From NCBI GenBank assembly GCA_030622375.1, contig JAUXGC010000004.1, forward strand, positions 1 through 26,598: a stretch of DNA of 26,598 bases, read 5' to 3'. This document shows, piece after piece, positions 15,597-23,166 of the stretch. Below the pieces are notes generated by a model. It worked only from the letters and a program-made list of their open reading frames with translations. It ran no database searches and was not told the DNA's origin. A program made the position numbers and the translations under genes. Position 1 is the stretch's first letter, and the number at the start of each line of letters is the position of its first letter. This DNA comes from Sulfurovum sp. (GTDB lineage: Bacteria > Campylobacterota > Campylobacteria > Campylobacterales > Sulfurovaceae).

Positions 15597-16022
15597 ATAT
15601 CTGTTGTTTAGTTTCATTACCTTCTCTCCAGATCCCGAAACTAAGCAACCAAAAATCATACAATATGATGATGTCGTAGTATGGAGTAAAAAAGATTTTG
15701 AACTTAAACAATACGACAAAGATGATAAAAAACATGAAGGCACAGCAAAGATACGTACTATTGACATAGAGATAGACGGTGAAGAGTTTTATATGCTAAA
15801 CCTACTAAAACAGATATATCAGATGAAGAGTACATTACTCCAGTAGAACGTATGAAGATTGTACAACTATGGAACTATTATCACTTTGTAGATATAGATG
15901 ACCCAATACTAAACATACAACACTACGAACACGTACAAAATACCATGATTGAACGAGGCTTAATCTATGATATAGAAATACAATCACTTAACAGTTTCAA
16001 CACAGATGTGGAGGCTATATAA
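15583..16022 (+). pseudogene. Frameshifted gene of unknown function
   Basis: One frame gives PDPETKQPKIIQYDD and then VVVWSKKDFELKQYDKDD to TIDIEIDGEEFY, and stops at 15846. From 15792 another frame continues smoothly as YAKPTKTDISDEEYITPVE to IYDIEIQSLNSFNTDVEAI and stops at 16022. Removing two bases from the TATAT at 15790-15794 joins both into one protein of about 130 aa. The break is therefore probably a TA-dinucleotide insertion or a 1-nt deletion. The 5' boundary is unclear: the frame runs back into the TA promoter, so the gene's beginning is likely lost. The composition is acidic and soluble. I do not recognise the family. Its stop overlaps the next ATG (TAATG). Confidence 0.6.
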
Positions 16023-16525
16023 TGCAAACGACTGACCAAGCAATAGATGAGATTATGGCACTTACACGTGCAGACATTAATCTAAAGGATAGAGTTATAC
16101 ATATAAGACACTCTGTGTCCAAAAATAAGCTTACTTCTCCTAAAACTCAAATGAGTATAAGGGATGTACCTATACTTGATGATTTAGTACCATATTTAAA
16201 GAAACTACCTAAGACTATTTGGCTATTTCCTAAAGTTGATGGTACTGTGACCAGAGGTGCTGAGGCTATAAATAGAGATGAGTATGTGGCATTATTAAAA
16301 CGATGCAATATTGGTTATCGTAAAATATATGCTACTAGACATACGTTTATCGTGTCAATGCTAAAGTATAGTGATTTAAGTATTATGGAGATTGCACAAA
16401 TTGTAGGACATACTACAACACAGATGATTGTACAGAATTATGCTAAGTATATTAAGGGTGAGCATTTAAGAATAGATAGAAATTTAAAGCTTTTTACTGA
16501 CAAATCCACTGACAGATTAGCTTAA
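16022..16525 (+). pseudogene. Tyrosine integrase, N-terminally truncated
   Basis: A 167-aa open frame covers only the C-terminal catalytic domain. Visible are AIDEIMALTRADIN (box I region), the SKNKLTSPKT beta-hairpin with the Lys, YATRHTF (box II Arg and His), VGHTTTQM, and the presumed nucleophile Tyr in NYAKYI. The core-binding domain is absent, and box I has Ala where the first catalytic Arg is expected (R-x-D-E pattern). The six residues MQTTDQ, with a strong GGAGG and TAATG coupling, look like the start of another gene joined to the integrase by deletion. The frame ends 12 bp before the tRNA 3' repeat, the usual place for an integrase. It is probably inactive. Confidence 0.75.
16494..16515. 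repeat. ACTGACA repeats, right end of island
   Basis: Two ACTGACA copies (16496 and 16508) with 12-bp period lie within the last codons of the integrase frame, 21 bp from the tRNA-derived repeat. The 22-bp block matches the left-end block (14983-15004) at 20 positions. Confidence 0.65.
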
Positions 16526-16537
16526 ATCCCTATAACG

Positions 16538-16614
16538 TGGTACACCCAACAGGATTCGAACCTGTGACCTTCGGTACCGCAAACCGATGCTCTATCCAGC
16601 TGAGCTATGAGTGC
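16538..16614 (-). tRNA. tRNA-Arg(GCG)
   Basis: A 77-nt cloverleaf can be folded by eye: acceptor GCACTCA/TGGGTGT, D-stem GCTC/GAGC, anticodon stem TCGGT/ACCGA with loop TTGCGGT (anticodon GCG, codons CGC/CGU), variable AGGTC, T-stem ACAGG/CCTGT with loop TTCGAAT, and encoded CCA. The acceptor stem has two G-U wobbles, G1-U72 and U5-G68. The 3' end (16537-16562) is the proximal copy of the island's att repeat. A tRNA promoter lies just upstream. Confidence 0.95.
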
Positions 16615-16649
16615 ACATTTAAAATGTAGTACTATATTTAAGAGTCGCA

Positions 16650-16678
16650 ATTGTAGCTAAATTATCTTTATTTATCAA
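16650..16678 (-). promoter_or_regulatory. Candidate promoter for tRNA-Arg
   Basis: On the minus strand TTGATA (16673-16678) and TACAAT (16650-16655) are 17 bp apart, placing a start about 28 nt before the mature tRNA 5' end. The -35 overlaps the end of the ung-like gene. A TATAGT at 16631-16636 is an alternative -10. Confidence 0.4.
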
Positions 16679-17369
16679 GCAACTTCATACTTCCAAACAG
16701 TTTTAATGCCTTTTCGTTTAAAATAAATGTATGGTTATATGGGTGTTCCATCTCTATAATTTTAAAACTTTCCAATGAAAGTTTTTTCTTAAGTTCTTTT
16801 GCATGAATTCCAAACAATATCAATTTGGGACTATCTGCTTCTAGTGAAGCCAAAAGACTTTGGATAAATGGTTGCCATAACTTAATATGTTTTGAAGAGC
16901 TTTTTTTATCTGTAAAAATAAGTGCCGTATTCAGAAGCAAAACACCATTTTTTTCAAAATTTATACGTAACTTATCTATGGAGTCTATAAGAGAGTGTTT
17001 GTCTATTTGACTTATGGCTTCTTGTGAAATATTCTCTTTTTGCAAGTCGCCTTTTGCAACTAGTGCCATCTTTATAAAATTGCGTAAACTTGTAGCACGA
17101 TTTACTTCTTTACTTAATCCTCTATCAGAAAAAATAGTTTTTACTTTTGCATCTATAAAGGCATAGCCTTTTGCACTCTCTTCTCTTGGATAAGGGTCTT
17201 GTCCAAAAAGTATATATTTTACTCTATTACGAGGTAATGTTTTAAAGGCATTTAAATACTCTTCCTTGGATGGGAAATACTCTCTATTTTGTTCAAGAAA
17301 ATTGCGATATGATTTATCTAGCTTATTGTATGCCTTAAAGAGTATTGCTTCCCAACTATAATGAGTCAC
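16668..17369 (-). CDS. ung: Uracil-DNA glycosylase-like protein (family 1 fold)
   Basis: Removes uracil from DNA at the start of base excision repair, if active. In 233 aa (usual Ung length) the family landmarks are in order: FGQDPYP (56-61, water-activating Asp58), GYAF (Phe71 stacking position), LLLNTAL (Asn147, uracil recognition), LFGIHAKELKKK and MEHPYNHTF (His209). They are divergent: the loop after GQDPY has Pro where Ung has His, and the C-terminal HPSPLS is HPYNHTF. The start is GTG at 17369, overlapping the upstream gene by 14 bp with GAGAAG nearby. It is probably in one operon with the pssA-mqnP group. It could be a specialised branch rather than classical Ung. Confidence 0.8.
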   Translation of the reverse strand: MTHYSWEAILFKAYNKLDKSYRNFLEQNREYFPSKEEYLNAFKTLPRNRVKYILFGQDPYPREESAKGYAFIDAKVKTIFSDRGLSKEVNRATSLRNFIKMALVAKGDLQKENISQEAISQIDKHSLIDSIDKLRINFEKNGVLLLNTALIFTDKKSSSKHIKLWQPFIQSLLASLEADSPKLILFGIHAKELKKKLSLESFKIIEMEHPYNHTFILNEKALKLFGSMKLLDK

Positions 17370-17688
17370 TTAGCTTCTCTTTTTTAAGCTTGTTAAATTT
17401 AACAATAAGGTCTACCCTGCTTACAGGTATATCTAGTTTTTTAGAGATACTCTCTCTACTCTTTCCGGCACTTATAAGATGTATAGTCTCATCATGTAGA
17501 GAAAAGTTTTCTGTACTATCTTGATTTGTAGCATTATGTACCAAAGAGTCAGATATGTTCATCTCTTTAGTATTTAGTGCCTTTTTAAGAGTTTTAATCT
17601 CTTCTGTTAGTTTACTGTTTCTATTATGAATATAAAAAAGTGTTAATGTTAACAATAAGATCCATCCCAATACAACCATATACTCCAT
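17356..17688 (-). CDS. Membrane-anchored protein with C-terminal HTH-like segment
   Basis: A 110-aa protein, not recognised at family level beyond a resemblance to DUF2802-type proteins. One N-terminal membrane helix (about 3-20) is followed by a short coiled coil (NSKLTEEIKTLKKALNTK), a polar linker, and a C-terminal segment AGKSRESISKKLDIPVSRVD (about 74-93) that has the spacing of a helix-turn-helix. It is adjacent to mqnP (no gap) and overlaps the ung-like gene, so all are likely co-translated. DNA binding from the membrane is possible but not shown. Confidence 0.65.
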   Translation of the reverse strand: MEYMVVLGWILLLTLTLFYIHNRNSKLTEEIKTLKKALNTKEMNISDSLVHNATNQDSTENFSLHDETIHLISAGKSRESISKKLDIPVSRVDLIVKFNKLKKEKLSDSL

Positions 17689-18561
17689 TTATACCACCTC
17701 CATGATGATGAAAATTAAAAAGACAAAACCAAGGTAGCCATTAACCGTAAAAAAAGCTTTATCAAGCTTTGTAAAGTCTTTGCTTATAAGATAGTGCTCA
17801 TAAACTAACATACCTGCAGCAAAAAATACAGCAAGTTTTGCCCATAAACCCAAACTAGCGTCCATTACAAAACAAATCCAAAAAACTACTGCTAACAGAT
17901 GAAATACTTTTGCTATATTCATCGTCTTTTTTATTCCAAAACGAGAAGGAATAGAGTGTAAATTATTAGTCCTATCAAACTCTATATCCTGTAGTGAGTA
18001 TAACAAATCAAATCCTGAGACCCAAAACATAACACCTAGTGCCAAATAGACAGACCACATTGTTATCTCGCCAGAAACAGCTACTACACCTGCTATAGGA
18101 GCAAGACCTAGACTTATGCCTAAAACAAGGTGTGCCAATGCAGAGAAGCGTTTAAAGAGTGTATATGCCCCCAGTATAAGTAAAATAGGGAGAGACAGTT
18201 TAAAGGCTAATGCATTGATAAAGTATGCTATAGCCATAAAAATAAATGCATTAATTATTATAAAAAATATCATTTGAGTGTTAGATACTCTACCATCCAC
18301 AGATGGTCGTCCCTTTGTTCTAGGATTAAGTATATCAATATCTTTGTCAAAATAACGGTTGACACCCATGGCAAAGTTTCTGGCACTTATGGCTGCCAGT
18401 GTTCCCAACAACAATAGCTGCCAACCAAACCAGCCAGAACCATTCTTTAAATAGGAAGCTACAAGCATGGCTATAAAAATAAAAGGTAGAGAAAATACAG
18501 AGTGCTTAAACATAACCAGTTCAGAAAAATCTGCTAATTGTTTTTTTAATTGTTTTACCAT
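17689..18561 (-). CDS. mqnP: UbiA-family prenyltransferase, likely menaquinone biosynthesis MqnP
   Basis: A 290-aa membrane protein with about eight to nine hydrophobic helices and the two Asp-rich motifs of UbiA-type aromatic prenyltransferases: NRYFDKDID (68-76) followed by NPRTKGRP, and DLLYSLQDIEFD (185-196). These bind Mg-prenyl diphosphate. Campylobacterota make menaquinone by the futalosine route, in which MqnP attaches the polyprenyl chain, so I favour that over ubiquinone UbiA; this is inference from lineage. Menaquinone would be the electron acceptor for the complex I genes in the same window. It follows pssA after 7 bp. Confidence 0.85.
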   Translation of the reverse strand: MVKQLKKQLADFSELVMFKHSVFSLPFIFIAMLVASYLKNGSGWFGWQLLLLGTLAAISARNFAMGVNRYFDKDIDILNPRTKGRPSVDGRVSNTQMIFFIIINAFIFMAIAYFINALAFKLSLPILLILGAYTLFKRFSALAHLVLGISLGLAPIAGVVAVSGEITMWSVYLALGVMFWVSGFDLLYSLQDIEFDRTNNLHSIPSRFGIKKTMNIAKVFHLLAVVFWICFVMDASLGLWAKLAVFFAAGMLVYEHYLISKDFTKLDKAFFTVNGYLGFVFLIFIIMEVV

Positions 18562-18568
18562 TTAAACT

Positions 18569-19123
18569 CTATGGATGTGGAATTTTTAATCTACTGTTTA
18601 AAGACAAAGCAATAACCAATGCCAAGCCTCCGATTGCATAACTGCTTCCTATTACATCATAAGAGAAAAGTAGATAGAGTATCCAAAGCAGTATAGCGCC
18701 GAGAGGAGTAGGTACGCCTACAAAGTATTTAGCTGATTCACCAGCCTCCACTTCTATATTAAACTCAATTAAGCGTCTTAGTCCTGAAATAATGTAAAAG
18801 ATAAAAATAAATCCTAAAATAAGCTCCTGAATAGTTGAGCTATGTTCTGTAATGGCATAATAAAGCAAAAATGATGGCATTACTACAAAAGATATGAAGT
18901 CAGCATAACTATCTACCTGTATTCCAAACTCTGTGGAGAGGTTATATTTTCTTGCTATTTTACCATCAGCAATATCTAAACCACCAGCTATCCAAGCTAA
19001 GATGATAGCAGTAAAAAAATCACCATGCACTATAAAGTGTATTGCAATCAAGCCTGCTGCTATATTCCCAAAGGTTATGAGATTGGCTATATTAAAATGA
19101 TTGTTCTTGTCAAATAGATTCAT
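18569..19123 (-). CDS. pssA: CDP-diacylglycerol-serine O-phosphatidyltransferase
   Basis: CDP-alcohol phosphatidyltransferase that makes phosphatidylserine, precursor of phosphatidylethanolamine, in the inner membrane. The motif DG-x2-AR-x8-G-x3-D-x3-D is complete (D50, D53-G54, A57-R58, G67, D71, D75). About six hydrophobic helices are visible, and the N-terminal NIANLITFGNIAAG is typical of the PssA branch. At 184 aa it is shorter than the ~240-250 aa forms I recall from Helicobacter and Campylobacter, mainly at the C-terminus. The start ATG at 19123 has AAGG upstream, and TAAAAT at 19150-19155 (minus) is a likely -10. It heads the pssA-mqnP unit. Confidence 0.88.
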   Translation of the reverse strand: MNLFDKNNHFNIANLITFGNIAAGLIAIHFIVHGDFFTAIILAWIAGGLDIADGKIARKYNLSTEFGIQVDSYADFISFVVMPSFLLYYAITEHSSTIQELILGFIFIFYIISGLRRLIEFNIEVEAGESAKYFVGVPTPLGAILLWILYLLFSYDVIGSSYAIGGLALVIALSLNSRLKIPHP

Positions 19124-19170
19124 TGTATGCCTTATAGTATCAAAACACTATTTTACCTTTTTTGGGGTTA

Positions 19171-19179
19171 TGGTATGAT
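19171..19179 (+). promoter_or_regulatory. Extended -10 promoter for miaA, possibly leaderless
   Basis: TGGTATGAT fits TGn-TATnAT. Its end is 6 nt before the ATG at 19186, so transcription would start at or near the initiation codon. No Shine-Dalgarno sequence is visible upstream of that ATG. Confidence 0.4.
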
Positions 19180-19185
19180 TATGCT

Positions 19186-20091
19186 ATGAATAATAGTAAA
19201 AATACCATAAAACAATTAGCTCTTATTGGTCAAACAGCCTCAGGTAAAACTTCCCTTGGCGTTAAAATTGCACAACACTTAAATGCTTATATTCTTTCTT
19301 TGGATTCACTATCTATATATAAAGAGATAAATATAGTTTCTGCAAAACCAAGCAAAGAGGAGCAACAAGGCATCAAACATTTTGGCATAGATTACATATA
19401 TCCAAATGAATCATTTGATGCAAATTTATTTACAAAACTCTATCATGAAGTTTATAAAAAAGCTCTGCATGATGGTAAAAACCTTGTAATTGTAGGAGGT
19501 AGTAGCTTTTATCTTAAAATGCTTATAACAGGAATGAGCAAAACTCCATATATAAGTGAAAAAACAAAACTTGATGCAAAAAAATATTTGCAAAATCTTC
19601 CAGAGACACACAGATGGCTTAAAAGTATCGACAGACAATATATTTCCAAAATAGAAATAAATGATGTTTATCGCATAGAAAAAATGTTGCATATCTACCT
19701 AGAAACAAATCTAACTCCCACTGAATATTTTAAAAAGTTTACCTCTACCCCTAGTATCACTTCTACATTGCCAATATATCAAATAGTGTTAGACAAAAAA
19801 ACTCTTAGGGACAGAATTGCATTACGCACTAAACTTATGATTAAAGATGGGCTTATAGATGAGATATGTATGCTTGAAAGTATGTATGGACGTGCCCAAA
19901 AATGTATGAAAGCCATAGGCATAAAAGAGACATTATTATATTTGGATGGACACTACACAAAGAAAGAATTAGAAGAAAAGATTACTACCAATACAGCAAG
20001 ACTTGCCAAAAGACAAAAGACATTTAACAATTCTCAATTTACTGATGTAATAAAAGGTTCCACAAAAGAGATAGAAGAGCTATTACTATAG
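19186..20091 (+). CDS. miaA: tRNA dimethylallyltransferase MiaA
   Basis: Transfers the dimethylallyl group to A37 of tRNAs reading UNN codons, providing the substrate of MiaB. The 301-aa protein has the P-loop IGQTASGKT near residue 14-22, DSLSIYKEINIVSAKPS (substrate DSxxxY and AKP motifs), IVGGSSFYLKML, RIALRTKLMIKDGLIDEI and the C-terminal TARLAKRQKTF. The style is that of Campylobacter MiaA. I start at ATG 19186; an in-frame TTG at 19162 adds eight unlikely residues and lacks a ribosome site. It is divergent from pssA with 62 bp between starts, and is followed by a terminator. Confidence 0.94.
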   Translation: MNNSKNTIKQLALIGQTASGKTSLGVKIAQHLNAYILSLDSLSIYKEINIVSAKPSKEEQQGIKHFGIDYIYPNESFDANLFTKLYHEVYKKALHDGKNLVIVGGSSFYLKMLITGMSKTPYISEKTKLDAKKYLQNLPETHRWLKSIDRQYISKIEINDVYRIEKMLHIYLETNLTPTEYFKKFTSTPSITSTLPIYQIVLDKKTLRDRIALRTKLMIKDGLIDEICMLESMYGRAQKCMKAIGIKETLLYLDGHYTKKELEEKITTNTARLAKRQKTFNNSQFTDVIKGSTKEIEELLL

Positions 20092-20109
20092 CCTCTTTTT
20101 AGTTATGGA

Positions 20110-20128
20110 AGGGAGCCGTCTGCTCCCT
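20110..20128. terminator. Terminator between miaA and the end of nuoN
   Basis: AGGGAGC (20110-20116) pairs with GCTCCCT (20122-20128) around a 5-nt loop, followed on the plus strand by ATTGTTTT. It fits a rho-independent terminator for miaA and may also serve the nuo operon coming from the other side. Confidence 0.75.
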
Positions 20129-20138
20129 ATTGTTTTAC

Positions 20139-20267
20139 CTAATAACCGCTTGCACTTATCATATAATAAAGATAAGAAATCAGTGGCTCTATATAGAATA
20201 CAGCTCCAACTGTCGCAACTGTCGCTAAACCAATTACTGCCATCAATGGTCTAGAAAGATTATACTA
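20139..20267 (-). other. In-frame continuation of nuoN past a TAG codon
   Basis: After the TAG at 20265-20267 the nuoN frame continues for 41 sense codons and ends with another TAG at 20139-20141. The peptide reads YNLSRPLMAVIGLATVATVG, then AVFYIEPLISYLYYMISASGY. It contains one hydrophobic helix (about residues 6-24 of the tail), as expected for the last transmembrane helix and C-terminus of NuoN. This stretch explains the apparent gap between nuoN and the terminator. Confidence 0.85.
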
Positions 20268-21629
20268 AATCGTATCGACATCTTTAATTGGATCCATAAG
20301 GAACATATAAACGATAAGTTTTAAATAGTAGTACGCGGCAATAGCAGAGTTAAGCCCCATAACAATAGCCAGCCAAATATAGCCTGCATTAACTGCTGCT
20401 TGCATCACATAAATTTTACCCCAAAAGACTGAGAATGGTGGCACACCAGCCAAGGATAGCATAAATAGCCCCATCATTACTGCACCTATTGGCATAATCT
20501 GGATGAAACCTGCAAACTTCTCATACGGATGATCATACCTTGCATCAAACCTTCTGTTTTTATGGCGAGATATCCATAACATAGAAAATGCACCAAGGTT
20601 AGTAAACATAAATAGAGCATAGTATAAAAATATTGATGTTGTTCCTTCTGTTGTATCTAGTGCCAATGCTGCCATAATAAAACCTGCATGAGAGATGGAA
20701 GAGTACGCAAGCATACGCTTTACATCTTCTTGTACAAGTGCCATAATATTTGCGAGTGTCATTGTAAGTACGGCTAAAACCAATATAACAATTCTTACCC
20801 ATTCAACGCCGAGATCAATATACATACCAAAAATTCTAATTGAAACGACAAATGCTGCTATCTTTGGTACCACTGACATATACCCAGCTAGCGGTGCAGA
20901 TGCACCTTCATAGACATCTGGTGCCCATGTATGGAACGGAAATAGTGAAAGTTTAAACGAGAATGCTATAAGTAAAAGTACAGAAGACCCAAAGATAGCA
21001 ATCATTAATCCTGGTTCATTCAGACGTGTTGCCATGACTTCAGCTACCTTATAAAGCTCTACAGATCCCGTAAGTGCATAAACAACTGCAGAACCCATCG
21101 CAAAGAATGCTGCTGCAAGAGCGCCCATCGTAAAGTATTTTACTGCCGCCTCATACGAGTTGCTTCTATTGTGAAGTGCAATAAGTGTATAGAGCGAAAG
21201 TGATGCTGTTTCTAGCCCTACAAAGATAAGGATAAGATTATCACTGGCCACCATAAACTGGAACCCTGCAACCATGAACAAGAAAAGTGCAAAGAACTCA
21301 GGATATGAATATTCATGGAATCTCTTTGAAGTGAGTGCTAGCGGAATAAATATCATAGACCCAACAATAATCATAAGTTGAGATATGATAGAGATACCAT
21401 CTATAAGCATAACATCAAAAAATCCACGCTCATTTACATTTAGTCCTAGTGTAGCGCCAAAATCAACCATAAGTATCAAAATAGTCAACATAACATAAAG
21501 TGACTTGTGCAACTTACCATTAATCAGGTCTAAAATTAAAATAATTAATCCTCCTGCAATGGCAATCAGCATAGGTGCAAGCGTAATAAGATTTAAACTC
21601 TCTAAACTTACATTAATAGGCTCTAGCAT
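20265..21629 (-). CDS. nuoN: NADH-quinone oxidoreductase subunit N, interrupted by a premature TAG
   Basis: Antiporter-like membrane subunit of complex I that contributes a proton channel. The 454 residues to the first stop contain conserved Glu140 (FVGLE), Lys164 (AVKYF), Lys226 ([20 protein letters not shown]) and Lys256 (VPKIAAF), so the proton path is complete. Family members commonly run to about 480-500 aa; here the frame would reach 496 codons if the TAG at 20265 were sense. As written, the last helix is missing. It begins at a TAATG junction with nuoM, is last in the operon, and needs checking as a possible sequencing error or real truncation. Confidence 0.93.
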   Translation of the reverse strand: MLEPINVSLESLNLITLAPMLIAIAGGLIILILDLINGKLHKSLYVMLTILILMVDFGATLGLNVNERGFFDVMLIDGISIISQLMIIVGSMIFIPLALTSKRFHEYSYPEFFALFLFMVAGFQFMVASDNLILIFVGLETASLSLYTLIALHNRSNSYEAAVKYFTMGALAAAFFAMGSAVVYALTGSVELYKVAEVMATRLNEPGLMIAIFGSSVLLLIAFSFKLSLFPFHTWAPDVYEGASAPLAGYMSVVPKIAAFVVSIRIFGMYIDLGVEWVRIVILVLAVLTMTLANIMALVQEDVKRMLAYSSISHAGFIMAALALDTTEGTTSIFLYYALFMFTNLGAFSMLWISRHKNRRFDARYDHPYEKFAGFIQIMPIGAVMMGLFMLSLAGVPPFSVFWGKIYVMQAAVNAGYIWLAIVMGLNSAIAAYYYLKLIVYMFLMDPIKDVDTI

Positions 21630-23155
21630 TAGATACCCCCTTCAGTTGATTTGGACACTCTTATCATATCTTTAGCCTCTTGTGTGATAGCTTTTTTATC
21701 CATAAAGACCAACATTGCTTTTACGGAGTTATCTATAGGTTCGAGTACTGGCTTTGGGTATATGCCTAACCAAATAACAATAAGAACCAATGGTACCAGC
21801 GACCATGTTTCTTTTGCATCTAAATCTTTTAATGTTTTATTTGCCTCATTGGTAACAGGTCCAAAAAAGCTCTTTTTGTACACTGCAAGCATATAAATAG
21901 CTCCAATAATAATGGATGTACCTGCTAAAATAGTCATAATTGGCGACACTTGATAGAAGCCAAGGAGAACAAGAAACTCTCCAACAAAACCAATCGTCAA
22001 CGGTAAGCCAACTGAAGCCATAAGCATAATACCAAATATCACTGCGTATTTTGGCATTACTGAAGCCAATCCACCAAATTCACTCATAAGTTTTGTATGT
22101 CTTCTGTCATAAATAACCCCTACAAGCATAAATAGGGCTCCAGATACAATACCGTGTGATAACATTTGGAAAATTGAACCACTAATACCCTCTGCATTCA
22201 TAGCAAAAATACCAAGCATAATAATACCCATATGTGAAACTGAAGAGTAAGCTATAACTTGCTTAATATCTTTTTGTGCATATGCTACCATAGCAGTATA
22301 GATAATCATAATAATAGCAAGTACGGCTATAGGCGTAATCATCATCACGGAGGCATCTGGGAACATAGGAAGCGAAAATCTTACAAATCCATACGTACCC
22401 ATTTTAAGAAGCACTGCTGCAAGTATTACCGAACCAATAGTTGGTGCCTGTCCATGTGCATAAGGTAGCCATGTATGGAATGGAAACATAGGTACCTTTA
22501 TGGCAAAACCAAAGAAAAATGCTACAAAGAGCCAGAGTTGATAGTTGACTGGCAACACTAAAGCATACCAATCTGTAATTGCAAAACTCCATATGCCGGT
22601 AGTGTTATGGTATATATATGCCATGAAAAGCATACCTACTAACATGATAAGTGATCCTGTAAATGTATAAAGGAAGAACTTAACAGAAGCATAAATTCTA
22701 AGAGGTCCACCCCAAGCACCAATGATATATAACATTGGAACCAATGAAAGCTCCCAGAATAGATAAAAAATAATAGCATCAAGCGCTACAAATACACCTA
22801 CCATTGTCATTTCTAAAAAAAGAAGTGTAATAATCATATTTTTTATATTCTTTGTGGTACTCATGCCAACCATACCAATCAGCGTCATAAGTGTCGCCAT
22901 AAGGATAATAAACAATGAGATACCATCAACACCTATATAGTAAGAGATACCGAAACTTGGAATTAAAGGAATCATCTCTACAAACTGCATCCCTGCATTT
23001 GCAGTGTCAAAACTAAACCATAACCACAAAGACAAAAGAAACTCGATTGCGGCTACAGTAATACCGTAAGCTCTTGCACTCTCTTTGTCTACAACAAATC
23101 CTAACAATCCTGCGATTGCCGGGAAAAATACTAATATACTTAAAATATTATCCAT
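21629..23155 (-). CDS. nuoM: NADH-quinone oxidoreductase subunit M
   Basis: Antiporter-like proton-pumping subunit of complex I, related to Mrp antiporters. The 508-aa polytopic protein shows Glu135 in [16 protein letters not shown] (equivalent of the essential Glu144 of E. coli), Lys220 in [18 protein letters not shown], and the following [20 protein letters not shown] helix; length is normal. Its stop overlaps the nuoN start by one base, and the start follows nuoL after 11 bp. Confidence 0.96.
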   Translation of the reverse strand: MDNILSILVFFPAIAGLLGFVVDKESARAYGITVAAIEFLLSLWLWFSFDTANAGMQFVEMIPLIPSFGISYYIGVDGISLFIILMATLMTLIGMVGMSTTKNIKNMIITLLFLEMTMVGVFVALDAIIFYLFWELSLVPMLYIIGAWGGPLRIYASVKFFLYTFTGSLIMLVGMLFMAYIYHNTTGIWSFAITDWYALVLPVNYQLWLFVAFFFGFAIKVPMFPFHTWLPYAHGQAPTIGSVILAAVLLKMGTYGFVRFSLPMFPDASVMMITPIAVLAIIMIIYTAMVAYAQKDIKQVIAYSSVSHMGIIMLGIFAMNAEGISGSIFQMLSHGIVSGALFMLVGVIYDRRHTKLMSEFGGLASVMPKYAVIFGIMLMASVGLPLTIGFVGEFLVLLGFYQVSPIMTILAGTSIIIGAIYMLAVYKKSFFGPVTNEANKTLKDLDAKETWSLVPLVLIVIWLGIYPKPVLEPIDNSVKAMLVFMDKKAITQEAKDMIRVSKSTEGGI

Positions 23156-23166
23156 TTACCTACTCC

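Larger units (their letters stand above)
14851..16562. mobile_element. Small decayed island integrated at the 3' end of tRNA-Arg(GCG)
   Basis: The island is bounded by 26-bp direct repeats of the tRNA-Arg 3' end (25/26 identical). It contains a YafQ-type toxin-antitoxin pair, a frameshifted unknown gene, a tyrosine integrase lacking its N-terminal half, and repeated ACTGACA motifs near both ends. An integrase gene next to the tRNA, a displaced tRNA 3' fragment at the far end and a TA cargo are the hallmarks of an integrated genetic element. At 1.7 kb it must be a deletion remnant, and with a broken integrase it cannot move by itself. Confidence 0.8.

Noticed and set aside
15541..15735. N-terminal extension of the antitoxin frame (65 more residues)
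   Set aside because: It runs through the consensus promoter and operator; the internal ATG at 15540 has a good ribosome site and matches the family start.
15785..15800. Programmed -1 frameshift in the unknown island gene
   Set aside because: No good slippery heptamer in the right phase (GTTTTAT would re-pair poorly) and the surrounding genes are decayed, so mutation is simpler.
20139..20267. TAG read as an amino acid genome-wide
   Set aside because: TAG is the natural stop of nusA, argS, pssA, miaA, the chePep-like gene and the 110-aa membrane protein gene in the same window.
22259..22592. Antisense open frames inside nuoM and other nuo genes
   Set aside because: Shadows of strongly conserved coding frames, with low-complexity Cys/His/Tyr-rich translations and no start signals.
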